64,000 nucleotides of DNA from the NCBI RefSeq assembly GCF_023544465.1, contig NZ_JALPVL010000018.1, forward strand, positions 124,001-188,000. Reading direction: 5' to 3'. The translations under genes were made by a program, and so were the position numbers. Below the pieces are notes generated by a model that was not told where the DNA came from, searched no databases, and saw only the letters and a program-made list of their open reading frames with translations. Below, in pieces: positions 17,560-25,302 of this stretch. This DNA is from Paractinoplanes maris (GTDB lineage: Bacteria > Actinomycetota > Actinomycetes > Mycobacteriales > Micromonosporaceae). The number at the start of each line of letters is the position of its first letter. The first letter of the stretch is position 1.

Positions 17560-17598
17560 GGCGCCCACCCGCGTCGAACTCCTCGCCGGGTGGGCGCC
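17560..17598. terminator. Hairpin terminator between convergent genes
   Basis: Two perfect 12-base arms, GGCGCCCACCCG and CGGGTGGGCGCC, flank a 15-base loop. It sits 19 bases after the kinase stop and 15 bases from the stop of the opposite-strand regulator, so it can serve both. There is no U tract, as is usual in high-GC actinobacteria. Confidence 0.75.
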
Positions 17599-17613
17599 CG
17601 CTCCGGCAAGGCG

Positions 17614-18471
17614 TCAGGAGCCGGCGAAGGTGTCAGCACCCAGGACGGCGAGCAGCGCGAGTTTGTCGTGGCTCTCGGTGCCGGGGGTGGCGGTGAAGAT
17701 GAGCAACGATTGCCCCTGATCGGGGTCGAGCAGGGTCTGGCAGTACAGGTCGATGCGCCCGACCTCGGGGTGGACGAAACGTTTGGCGCTGCTCCACCGC
17801 AGTCCCACCTCCTGGTGGTTCCACAGCTCAGCGAACTCCTTGCTCCGGTGCTGCAGCTCGGCCACGAGCGAGGCAGCCGGCGACCCAGGACCCTGCGCGG
17901 CCGCTCCGGCGCGCAGAATCGCGACGTAGACACGGCTGTGCAAGTCGTGGTCGTCGCTCAGATACCGCTCGCGGGCGGTGGGGTCGGTGAACCACCTGTA
18001 GAGGGCACTGCGAGCCAGGCCGGTGTGCCGCGTCTCGTCGCCGAGCAGTGCCACCGCCGGCGGCGTCTGCCGCAGCGTCTCGCCGATCGGACCCACGATC
18101 TCGGCCGGGGTGTCCTGGAGCCGGTCCATGACGCGCAGCAGACCGGGACTGATGTGCGCATCGCGCAGGTGCCGTGGCTGCGACCGGTGTCCGCACAGCA
18201 GGAAAAGGTGGTCCCTCTCGTCCGGGGTCAGGCGCAGACCCCGGGCGATCGCAGCAGCCATCTGCTGGGACGGCTGAGAGCCACTGCCGCGTTCCAGCCG
18301 GGCCAGATAGTCGGCCGACATGTCGCACAGCTCGGCGACTTCCTCGCGGCGCAGCCCGGCAGTGCGCCGCCGAGCACCGCGGCGCAGCCCGACGTCCTCG
18401 GGCTGCAACGACTCCCGGCGGACACGCAGGAAGGCGGCCAGACCGTCACGGTCCAGTGTCATGTCCACCAT
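17614..18471 (-). CDS. XRE-family regulator with MmyB-like ligand domain
   Basis: 285 residues. The N-terminus is a helix-turn-helix of the XRE kind, with GLRREEVAELCDMSADYLARLERG as the HTH core, followed by a C-terminal MmyB-like domain (LLLFLCGH-like and ALYRWFTDP motifs) thought to bind a small ligand. ATG at 18471 is preceded by GGTGGGAG. The gene is divergent from a short-chain dehydrogenase at 18640, a common arrangement in which the regulator represses its divergent oxidoreductase. Operator sites should be in the 168 bases between the two starts; I could not pick a convincing dyad there. Confidence 0.9.
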   Translation of the reverse strand: MVDMTLDRDGLAAFLRVRRESLQPEDVGLRRGARRRTAGLRREEVAELCDMSADYLARLERGSGSQPSQQMAAAIARGLRLTPDERDHLFLLCGHRSQPRHLRDAHISPGLLRVMDRLQDTPAEIVGPIGETLRQTPPAVALLGDETRHTGLARSALYRWFTDPTARERYLSDDHDLHSRVYVAILRAGAAAQGPGSPAASLVAELQHRSKEFAELWNHQEVGLRWSSAKRFVHPEVGRIDLYCQTLLDPDQGQSLLIFTATPGTESHDKLALLAVLGADTFAGS

Positions 18472-18639
18472 CGGGCTCCCACCTTGAACGTCGTCGTGCC
18501 TGGACCTCATCGTCCGACAGCCGGAGACCGTTAGCCACGCCCTGCCGTTCAGCGGCTGAGCAGGTCCTTCATCCATCGCCACGGAGCCGCTTCTACTGGA
18601 GGCCGACAGACCGAGCACGTTTGCACCTGAGGAGTTCTC

Positions 18640-19497
18640 ATGGCCACATGGACCGCGGACCAGTTGCCGGACATGGCCGGCACCACGGTGATGATCACCG
18701 GCGCCGGCGGCGGAATCGGGCTGGTCACGACCCGCGAATTGGCCCGCAGCGGCGCCCGGGTGGTGCTGGCCGTGCGCGACGTCGACAAGGCCCGCCGGGC
18801 CGTCGCCGGCATGCCGGGTGATCTCGATGTTCGGCGTCTCGACGTATCCGACCTCGACTCGGTGCGCGCGTTCGCGCAGTCGTACACCGGCGACATCGAC
18901 GTCCTGATCAACAACGCCGGGGTGATGGACATCCCCGCGGCGCGTACCCCGCAGGGTTTGGACCTGCAGACCACGACCAACTACTTCGGGCCCTTCCTGC
19001 TCACCAACCTGCTGCTACCCCGGCTGACCGATCGCGTCGTGACGGTGTCCAGCCAGCTGCACCGCTTCGGCAAGCTGCACCTCGACGACCTCGACTGGCG
19101 CACCCGCAAGTACAACGGGCTGGCCGTCTACGAGTCGTCCAAGCTCGCCGTCGTTCTGTTCTCGCTGGAACTGCAACGCCGCCTGACCGCCGCGGGCAGC
19201 CCGATCCGCTCGATCGTCGCCCACCCCGGCGTAGCCCGGACCGGGCTGGTCAACCACTCGAAGCTGAACATCGTCAACCGGTTGCCGTTCCTGGTCCAGG
19301 ACGTCGAGCACGGGGCGTTGCCACTGCTGTACGCGGCCACCCAGGACGTCCCCGGCAACGCCTACGTCGGCCCGGACGGTCTCTTCAGCTTCACGGGATA
19401 CCCGGCCGTCCGCAAACCCAGCCGCGCCGGACAGGACTCGACCGTCGCCACGAAGTTGTGGCAGGCCACTGCGGCTCTCACCGGATCGGGCGGGTGA
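18640..19497 (+). CDS. Short-chain dehydrogenase/reductase
   Basis: 285 residues, a classical Rossmann SDR: cofactor loop TGAGGGIG at residues 20-27, NNAG, and the catalytic YESSK with the preceding serine in VSSQLH. The sequence most resembles the retinol-dehydrogenase/oxidoreductase-like group of actinobacterial SDRs, but the substrate cannot be told. The likely controller is the divergent XRE/MmyB gene. A GGAG motif (TGAGGAGTTC) lies just before the ATG. A hairpin follows within 12 bases of the stop. Confidence 0.92.
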   Translation: MATWTADQLPDMAGTTVMITGAGGGIGLVTTRELARSGARVVLAVRDVDKARRAVAGMPGDLDVRRLDVSDLDSVRAFAQSYTGDIDVLINNAGVMDIPAARTPQGLDLQTTTNYFGPFLLTNLLLPRLTDRVVTVSSQLHRFGKLHLDDLDWRTRKYNGLAVYESSKLAVVLFSLELQRRLTAAGSPIRSIVAHPGVARTGLVNHSKLNIVNRLPFLVQDVEHGALPLLYAATQDVPGNAYVGPDGLFSFTGYPAVRKPSRAGQDSTVATKLWQATAALTGSGG

Positions 19498-19508
19498 GGA
19501 CGATCAGC

Positions 19509-19536
19509 TCCGGCCGGGGCCGTCAGGCCGGCCGGA
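19509..19536. terminator. Hairpin terminator between SDR and lipoprotein genes
   Basis: Nine-base perfect arms TCCGGCCGG and CCGGCCGGA surround a 10-base loop in the 45 bases between two convergent stop codons. It can act in both directions; no U tract. Confidence 0.65.
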
Positions 19537-19542
19537 CAAGCG

Positions 19543-20079
19543 CTACGGGTCGAGGCAGCGCCCGTCCGGCAGGAGTCCTGCGTACCACTCGTGCCACTTC
19601 TCCACCGGCGGCGGCGTCACGTCGCCGAGCACGCAGACGTCGCCGACCCGCACGGCGTAGATCAACGCTCCCGCCACCGTGGGATCGGTTTCGCGCCCGA
19701 GCCGTACGACAGCATCGGAGTAGCCACCCGCGGCCAGGGACCGCCGCACAGCCGCGGCGTCCTGTTCCGTGGCCGCGAGCTCGCTCGTACCCGAGCAATG
19801 CCCGTCGGTGACCGGCTCGGCGCACCCGGCATCGCGGGCGTAACGGTGAATGGCCACCGCGGCTTCGTCGAGCTTCTCGTCCTGACCGATGGCCGGCGCA
19901 CCCGCACGGCGATGACTGTCCTTCACCTCGACAGCGCAGTGCCCGTCGTCATTGAGCGGATCGGCGCACACCGCGGCCGACACCCGGCCGCGCGGCTGAT
20001 CGTCATCGTCCCGCTCCGGACCACCACCGACGCCGCAGGAAGCCACGAGCGAAAGGACGGCCACCGACAGCGCCCGCAT
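19543..20079 (-). CDS. Small lipoprotein of unknown function
   Basis: 178 residues from the ATG at 20079 (a GTG at 20094 is an alternative). The N-terminus is a lipoprotein signal peptide ending in lipobox LVASC, so it is expected on the outer face of the membrane. The mature part is acidic near its start (ERDDDDQ) and contains six further cysteines, probably paired. Short motifs DPLNDDGHCAVEV and EPVTDGHCSGTSE look like two related copies of a Cys-containing segment, suggesting an internal duplication. I do not recognise the family. It stands alone between two terminators or repeats. Confidence 0.75.
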   Translation of the reverse strand: MRALSVAVLSLVASCGVGGGPERDDDDQPRGRVSAAVCADPLNDDGHCAVEVKDSHRRAGAPAIGQDEKLDEAAVAIHRYARDAGCAEPVTDGHCSGTSELAATEQDAAAVRRSLAAGGYSDAVVRLGRETDPTVAGALIYAVRVGDVCVLGDVTPPPVEKWHEWYAGLLPDGRCLDP

Positions 20080-20465
20080 CGTCACCGGAATCACCCGGCG
20101 AAGCTACCTGATCTTGATCAGTTGGCCCTTACTACTCCTGGCCTGCCCACCCGCCCGGGGGTGTCGAAAACCGTATCGCTTTGTCAAGCAAACGGGCCCG
20201 GTTGTCCACAGGCAGATGCGCAACACCGACTCCAGCGGCAATCAGCCGTCGCGAGTTGTTGGAGCAGGACGAGCCGGTCGGACGTGAGGGCCGGACGGAC
20301 TGCGGGGGCATGGACTCACGGGGCCGAACAGACCTGCGGGGTGGGATGGGCCTGCGGGGCGGACGGACAGCGGTGTCGATCTCACGTACGGGGCCGGGAC
20401 CGACGCGCGGGCCGGACCGACGCGCGGGCCGGACCGACGCGCGGGCCGGACCGACGCGCGGGCCG
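20080..20465. other. Non-coding stretch, G-rich with tandem repeats
   Basis: About 385 bases between the starts of the lipoprotein gene and the stop of the LacI gene. The left 170 bases are less GC-rich than the surroundings and include the likely promoter of the lipoprotein gene. The right half is a run of G-rich imperfect repeats such as CCTGCGGGG and GGGGCCG, ending in four perfect 17-base repeats. I see no convincing gene on either strand. Confidence 0.6.
20397..20464. repeat. Four perfect 17-bp tandem repeats
   Basis: The unit GGACCGACGCGCGGGCC occurs four times without a mismatch, ending one base before the stop codon of the LacI-family gene. It is non-coding. Each unit holds the small palindrome GCGCGC-like core CGCGCG, so the transcript could fold. 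Confidence 0.9.
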
Positions 20466-21476
20466 TCAGGCGGAGTTGCGGATCACCAGGCTGGTCGGGA
20501 GGACGATCTCGACGTCGCCCATCTCGCTGCCGTCGATCTTGGCCAGGAGGAGGCGGACCATCTCGCGGCCCATCTCCGCTATGGGCTGGTCGACGCTGGT
20601 CAGCGGGGGATTCGTGTGGGTCGCGATCACCGAGTCGTCGAAGCCGACCACGGCCACGTCGTCGGGGACGCGGCGGCCGTACTGGTGCAGGACCCGCAGG
20701 GCGCCGGCCGCCATCATGTCGGAGGCGGCGAACACCGCGTCCAGGTCGGGATACTGCTCCAGCAGGCGGTGCATGGCCGCCGCGCCGCTCTCCTCGCTGA
20801 AGTCGCCGAAGGCCACCGGGCCGTCGCCGACCACGTCGCGGTATCCCTCCAGGCGGGCGATGCCCGCGGCCATGTCGAGCGGGCCGGTGATCGCGGCGAT
20901 CCGGCGGCGGCCCCGGGACCAGAGGTACGAGACGGCTTCGCGCGCGCCGGCCCGGTTGTCGGCGTCGACGTAGGTGCCGCGTTCGGCGTACGTCGGCCGG
21001 CCGGCCCGGACCGTGGCCACTCCCCGCTCCTCGAGCACCGCCGGCAGCGGGTCGTCGCCGTGCAGTGACAGCAGCAGGGCGCCGTCGACGTGCTGGCGGG
21101 TCAGGTAGCCCTCGAGCCGGCGGCGCTCCTCGGGGGCCTGCGCGATCATGAGGACCATCTGGAGGTTGCGGGCCACCAGGACGGACGAGATCGACTGCAC
21201 TATGCGGCCGAAGAACGGCTCGGCGAAGAACCGCTCCCCCGACTCGAAGATGACCAGGGCGATCGAGTCGGTGCGCTGGGTGACCAGCGTGCGGGCGGCC
21301 CGGTTGGGCACGTAGCCGAGCTCCTGGATCGCGTCCTCGACGGCCTGCTTGGCGCGCGGGCTGACCTGCGCCGAGCCGTTCACCACCCGGGAGACGGTGC
21401 CGCGGCCGACGCCGGCGCGCACCGCGACCTCTTCCAGGGTCGGCCGGCCGCTGGCCCGGTTCCGCTCCGTCGTCAT
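20466..21476 (-). CDS. LacI-family transcriptional regulator
   Basis: 336 residues. HTH at the N-terminus (TLEEVAVRAGVGRGTVSRVVNG, with hinge AARTL) and a periplasmic-binding-like sensor domain that begins TDSIALVIFESGERFF and ends PTSLVIRNSA. ATG at 21476 is preceded by GGGAGG at eight bases. LacI regulators usually control sugar uptake or glycoside hydrolases; none lies next to this one, although a secreted GH15 glucoamylase is 8 kb away. Two perfect inverted repeats sharing the half-site GGCGCGAC lie upstream (21524-21545 and 21579-21601) and may be operators. Confidence 0.93.
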   Translation of the reverse strand: MTTERNRASGRPTLEEVAVRAGVGRGTVSRVVNGSAQVSPRAKQAVEDAIQELGYVPNRAARTLVTQRTDSIALVIFESGERFFAEPFFGRIVQSISSVLVARNLQMVLMIAQAPEERRRLEGYLTRQHVDGALLLSLHGDDPLPAVLEERGVATVRAGRPTYAERGTYVDADNRAGAREAVSYLWSRGRRRIAAITGPLDMAAGIARLEGYRDVVGDGPVAFGDFSEESGAAAMHRLLEQYPDLDAVFAASDMMAAGALRVLHQYGRRVPDDVAVVGFDDSVIATHTNPPLTSVDQPIAEMGREMVRLLLAKIDGSEMGDVEIVLPTSLVIRNSA

Positions 21477-21523
21477 CGCCTGAACCTCCCCGGCGCGCAC
21501 GGTGCTCGTGCGCGCTCGAAACA

Positions 21524-21545
21524 GGCGCGACTCGATCGTCGCGCC
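21524..21545. promoter_or_regulatory. Perfect dyad upstream of lacI-type gene
   Basis: Arms GGCGCGAC and GTCGCGCC separated by TCGATC, 48 bases before the start codon of the LacI-family gene. Size and symmetry fit a LacI-type operator for autoregulation. A similar half-site recurs 34 bases further upstream. Confidence 0.5.
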
Positions 21546-21578
21546 GGATGCCGGCACGCTTGATCGCGGTGCCGGCGG

Positions 21579-21601
21579 GGGCGCGACCGGTGGTCGCGCC
21601 C
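21579..21601. promoter_or_regulatory. Second dyad: operator or terminator hairpin
   Basis: Perfect 10-base arms GGGCGCGACC and GGTCGCGCCC around a three-base centre. It contains the same GGCGCGAC half-site as the neighbouring dyad, which suggests a second operator, but it also lies 97 bases after the stop codon of the MFS gene transcribed in the same direction and could be that gene's terminator. Confidence 0.45.
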
Positions 21602-21697
21602 GACACAAGGTACCTGCCCGGCGCTTGCGACAACATGATCGCTCCGGTCAATCCCTGGTCGGAGTGTTGCCGGACACGGCACCACCGACCCGAAAGG

Positions 21698-22918
21698 TCA
21701 GCTCGGCGTGGTGCGGTAGCGCCGCAACTGGGGTGTGGAGACGGCGATCGCGGCGGTGGCGGCGACGGCGGTCAGGCCGCCCAGGGCGAGGGCCGAGCCG
21801 CCCGAGCCGGCCGCGGCGACCAGGCCCGCCCGCACAGTCCCGAGCTGGGGGCCGGCCGCACCGGCGATGTGCTCCAGGGCCGAGATGCGCCCCCGGAGGC
21901 CGGGTGGCGTCACGGACTGCACCACGGTGCCGCGGGACACCACCGCCCACGTGTCGGCCGCGCCCGCGACGGCGAGCAGGGCCAGGAAGACCAGCAGGCT
22001 GCCGGTCAGCCCGGCCAGACCGAGCGCGACCGCCCACACCGCGCCGCAGATCAGCAGCAGGCGGCCGGGCCGGGACTGCCGGGTCGCCAGGCCGGACAGG
22101 ATCATCGCCAGTACGCCGCCGACCGCCAGTGCCGTCGTGAACAGGCCCAGCACTTCGGGGCGGCCACCGAACTTCTCGGCGTTCACGACCGGGAAGAGGG
22201 CCACCGGCATGGCGAGGAAGGTGGCCGCCAGATCGGCCAGCAGAGCTCCGCGTACGGCGGGGGTCCGGACCGCGTACACCAGGCCGGCCCGGACCGACCG
22301 CCAGCCGGGCGATCCCTCGGACGCGGGGACGCCGGACGGCAGTCCGGCCAGTCCGATCAGCGCGGCCGTGAACGTCAGCGTGTCGAACGCCAGGCACCAC
22401 CCGACCCCGGCGACCGCGGTGAGCGCGCCCGCGGCGGCCGGCCCGAGCAACATCGCCACCTGGAACGACAGGTGGTTGAGGGCCAGGCCGGCGGCCAGCC
22501 GGTCGCCGGTGAGCAGTGCCGGTACGAACGTCTGCCGGGCCGGTCCGATCAGCCCGGCCAGCGACGACTGCAGCGCCACCAGCACGAGCATGGCCGGGAC
22601 GCCGCCGAGGTCGGTGAACGCCACGACGGTCATCGCCGCGCTCAGCACGATCTCGGCGGCGGTGCAGCGCAGGGCGAGCAGCCGACGGTCGACGTGGTCG
22701 GTGAAGGCGCTGCCGGCCAGGGCGACGAGGATCAGGGGTACGCCGGTGGCCAGCCCGACCAGGCCGACGGCGGCCGCGCTGCGGGTGGCGTCCCAGACGT
22801 AGAACACGACGGCGAACACGCCGAACTGCCCGCCGAACCCGGAAGCGGTGGTGCCCAGCCAGAGCCGGCGGAATGTGCGGTTCTCGCGCAGCGGCCGCAG
22901 GTCGGTCAGCACCCTCAC
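21698..22918 (-). CDS. MFS transporter, probable drug exporter
   Basis: 406 residues with about 11-12 hydrophobic helices and the typical MFS loop between helices two and three (GSAFTDHVDRRLLAL). It belongs to the MFS_3-like group with N-terminal RTFRRLWLGTTASGFGGQ. The GTG start overlaps the TGA of the upstream MarR gene (GTGA), so regulator and transporter are translated together. The usual inference for such a pair is inducible export of an antibiotic or toxic metabolite. A perfect dyad about 97 bases after the stop may be its terminator. Confidence 0.92.
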   Translation of the reverse strand: MRVLTDLRPLRENRTFRRLWLGTTASGFGGQFGVFAVVFYVWDATRSAAAVGLVGLATGVPLILVALAGSAFTDHVDRRLLALRCTAAEIVLSAAMTVVAFTDLGGVPAMLVLVALQSSLAGLIGPARQTFVPALLTGDRLAAGLALNHLSFQVAMLLGPAAAGALTAVAGVGWCLAFDTLTFTAALIGLAGLPSGVPASEGSPGWRSVRAGLVYAVRTPAVRGALLADLAATFLAMPVALFPVVNAEKFGGRPEVLGLFTTALAVGGVLAMILSGLATRQSRPGRLLLICGAVWAVALGLAGLTGSLLVFLALLAVAGAADTWAVVSRGTVVQSVTPPGLRGRISALEHIAGAAGPQLGTVRAGLVAAAGSGGSALALGGLTAVAATAAIAVSTPQLRRYRTTPS

Positions 22919-23370
22919 GAGCGGAGGCGCTCGGTGAACGACCGGGCCGCGAGCAGGCCGCGCAGGTCCTCGGTGACCTGGGTCAGCGAGTAGGGCAGCT
23001 CGGCGTCGAGCTGCCGCACCGCCGCCTCGGTGGCCCGCCACTCGGCCACCAGGAACGGCATGATCTCGCGGGCCCGGGCGGTGAGATCGATCGGACGCGT
23101 ACGGGCATCGCCGCCCACCGTGCCCTCGACGAACCCGGCCCGGGCCATCGCCGCCGCGGTCTGGCTCATCGCCGAGTGTGACACCCCGCGCCGCCCGGCC
23201 AGCTCGCGGATCGTCATCGGCCCGAACCGGTGCAGGGCGATGAGCGGCCCCACGAATCGGGTGCGCATGCCCTCGATGCCGGCCTCGGTGTAGAGCGCGG
23301 CGATGTCCCGGTCGAGCTCCGCGAGCAGCGCGTGCAGGTCACTCCAGTGATTGCTGTCGAGCAGGTCCAC
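22915..23370 (-). CDS. MarR-family regulator
   Basis: 151 residues, a single winged helix with flanking dimerisation helices: FGPMTIRELAGRRGVSHSAMSQTAAAMARAGFVE is the HTH region. It starts at a GTG that lacks a ribosome binding site. It is the first gene of a two-gene unit with the MFS transporter (GTGA overlap) and probably represses both. An AT-rich imperfect dyad lies just before the start codon (23376-23399), in a zone that is the most AT-rich of the locality. Confidence 0.9.
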   Translation of the reverse strand: MDLLDSNHWSDLHALLAELDRDIAALYTEAGIEGMRTRFVGPLIALHRFGPMTIRELAGRRGVSHSAMSQTAAAMARAGFVEGTVGGDARTRPIDLTARAREIMPFLVAEWRATEAAVRQLDAELPYSLTQVTEDLRGLLAARSFTERLRS

Positions 23371-23375
23371 CGGAG

Positions 23376-23399
23376 AAATCTAACAGCACTTATACATTT
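23376..23399. promoter_or_regulatory. AT-rich dyad, candidate MarR operator
   Basis: Half-sites AAATCTA and TACATTT are partly symmetrical (AAATnTA against TAnATTT) over 24 bases. The site starts six bases before the GTG of the MarR gene and overlaps the stop codon of the upstream kinase gene. MarR regulators commonly bind AT-rich dyads over their own promoter. Confidence 0.45.
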
Positions 23400-24613
23400 C
23401 CTGGAACTCGCGGCAACGTGACGACGACCGCGGCGCCCCGGCCGGGCTCGCTCTCGATGCGCAGCGAGCCGCCGTGGCCGTCGACGATCGCCTTGGCGAT
23501 GCCCAGGCCCAGCCCGGCGCCCTGCACCTCGGCCCGCTCGGCGGCCGACGAGCGGCGGAACGGGGCCAGCACACGTTCCCGGTCGGCCTCGCTCAGGCCG
23601 ATGCCCGTGTCCCGGACGACGAGCTCGGCGTGGTCGCCGCGAGCCGACGCGCTGACCGTGATGAGCCCGCGCGGGGTGAACTTGACCGCGTTCAGCACCA
23701 GCCGCTCAATCACCTGGATCAGCCGGGCCTCGTCGGCCTCGATGAACACCGGCTCCGGCGCCTCGGCCCGGATCTCCAGGCCCCGGCTCTCGGCCAGGAC
23801 CCCGTTGCGCACGACGGCCGCGCGCGCCAGCTCGGCCAGGTCGAGCGACCGCTTGGTCAGCCGGAGCTGATCCTGACCGGCCTGTGCGGCCAGCAGCATG
23901 TCGTCGACGAGCGCCATCAGCCGGTCGGAGTTGCGCCGGATGCGGGTCAGGAACTCGATGCCCGCGGCCGGCTCCACGTCGTCGTCGGCCAGCATCTCGA
24001 GATAGCCGTTGATCGAGGTCAGCGGGGTCCGCAGCTCGTGGGTGACCCGCGAGACGAACTCGTCCTTGACCCGGTCGGCGTCCCGCAGCCGCTCATTGGC
24101 CGCGTCCAGCCCGCGGGCGTACTGCCGCAGCTCGAGCTGGGCGATGACGTGCCGGGCGAGCGTCCTGAGGCCCTGGCACTCGGCCGGGGTGAGCAGCCGG
24201 GGCTCGGTGTCGATGACGCACAGGCTGCCCAGCGTCTCACCGGTCGCGGTGATCAGCGGGGCGCCGGCATAGAAAACGATGCCGGGCTCGCCGGTGACCA
24301 GCGGGTTGTCGCGGAAGCGGGGGTCCAGGCGCGCGTCGGTCACCTGCAGGACCTGGTCACCGATCATGGCGTACGCGCAGAACGAGTGATCGCGGGTGGT
24401 CTCGCACATGCCGAGGCCGACCCGGGCCTTGAACCACTGGCGCTCGCCGTCGACCAAGGCGATCGCGGCGATCGGGGTACGGCACAGCTGGGCGGCCAGG
24501 ACGGCGATGTCGTCGAAGTCGTTCTCGGGATCGGTGTCGAGCACGCCGTAGTCGCGCAGGGTGGCGAGCCGCTGCTCCTCGGCAGCTCCCGCCTGAACCA
24601 GTGAATGCGACAT
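23390..24613 (-). CDS. GAF-domain sensor histidine kinase
   Basis: 407 residues, soluble. One GAF domain (about 30-165, with CRTPIAAIALVDGERQWFKA and the DHSFCAYA segment typical of phytochrome-like GAF kinases), a coiled-coil linker, HisKA with FVSRVTHELRTPLTS, and HATPase (VLNAVKFTPRG, DTGIGLSE, GAGLGLGIAKAIV). No cognate response regulator is adjacent, so it is an orphan kinase. AAGGA lies about eight bases before the ATG. The GAF segment resembles oxygen- or redox-sensing kinases of soil bacteria, but I see no clear haem ligand. Confidence 0.92.
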   Translation of the reverse strand: MSHSLVQAGAAEEQRLATLRDYGVLDTDPENDFDDIAVLAAQLCRTPIAAIALVDGERQWFKARVGLGMCETTRDHSFCAYAMIGDQVLQVTDARLDPRFRDNPLVTGEPGIVFYAGAPLITATGETLGSLCVIDTEPRLLTPAECQGLRTLARHVIAQLELRQYARGLDAANERLRDADRVKDEFVSRVTHELRTPLTSINGYLEMLADDDVEPAAGIEFLTRIRRNSDRLMALVDDMLLAAQAGQDQLRLTKRSLDLAELARAAVVRNGVLAESRGLEIRAEAPEPVFIEADEARLIQVIERLVLNAVKFTPRGLITVSASARGDHAELVVRDTGIGLSEADRERVLAPFRRSSAAERAEVQGAGLGLGIAKAIVDGHGGSLRIESEPGRGAAVVVTLPRVPGNV

Positions 24614-24712
24614 GTCCCGCGTCCTTCGCCTGTGGATGGGCTTGATCCGTCACCGGTGAATGTCGGTCGGCGGTCCCACCGGATGAGCGAAGGCCGGGGT
24701 GCAGGGCGGTGC

Positions 24713-25183
24713 CTACGAGTTGCCCCTGCGGTGCTCGAAGATCAGGTAGGTCTCGGTCCCCGCGATCAGGCGGGTGCCGCTGAGGCGCTCGGTGATCACC
24801 TCGCGCAGATCCTCGACGTCGGCCGTCGCCACGTGCAGAAGGAAATCGTACGAGCCGGAGACGAAGTACACGTCGCGAACGGCGGGGAGGCCGGCCAGCG
24901 ACTCGGCGAACTTGCCGATCGCGTCGCGCGACTCCGACCGGATCCGCACGGCGATCATCGCCTGGATGGGCCGGCCGATCCAAGCCGGGTCGACGTCGGC
25001 GTGGAAGCCCCGGATGGCACCGAGCTCGCGCAGCCGCCGGATCCGGGTCAGGCAGGTCGACGGGGCGATTCCCACCCGCTCGGCCAGGGCGTTGTTGGCC
25101 ATCCGGCCGTCGACCTCCAGCAGCGCCAGCAGGTCACGGTCGATCTGGTCCAGAGATCGAAGATCCTTCGGTACGTCGGCCAT
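24713..25183 (-). CDS. Lrp/AsnC-family regulator, probable regulator of ald
   Basis: 156 residues. N-terminal HTH (LDQIDRDLLALLEVDGRMANNALAERVGIAPSTCLTRIRRL) and C-terminal RAM ligand domain (VRDVYFVSGSYDFLLHVATADVEDL). It is divergent from an alanine dehydrogenase gene with 119 bases between the two starts. In actinobacteria such as Mycobacterium a divergent Lrp-type protein (AldR) regulates ald in answer to alanine. The same arrangement here makes that the first hypothesis. Confidence 0.93.
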   Translation of the reverse strand: MADVPKDLRSLDQIDRDLLALLEVDGRMANNALAERVGIAPSTCLTRIRRLRELGAIRGFHADVDPAWIGRPIQAMIAVRIRSESRDAIGKFAESLAGLPAVRDVYFVSGSYDFLLHVATADVEDLREVITERLSGTRLIAGTETYLIFEHRRGNS

Positions 25184-25302
25184 TTGCCCGCCGCCTATCG
25201 CATGTTGTTCGACCGGTAGCCACCGATCAGAATCTTATGCGCTTCCATTGCGTGCAAACAGCACATCGTTCCACGCTACACAAAACAGCGAAGGGGTCTG
25301 AG
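25184..25302. promoter_or_regulatory. Divergent Lrp/ald promoter region
   Basis: The 119 bases between the two start codons are richer in A and T than the flanking genes. Near the middle is TTGCGTGCAA, a short dyad with arms TTGC and GCAA, and the segment on the ald side carries TACACAAAA. Lrp-type proteins bind several loosely related sites in such regions; I cannot define a single operator. Confidence 0.45.

Noticed and set aside
20281..20396. A coding gene in the G-rich segment before the LacI stop codon
   Set aside because: Frames here are short, repetitive and without start signals; the sequence is imperfect G-rich repeats.
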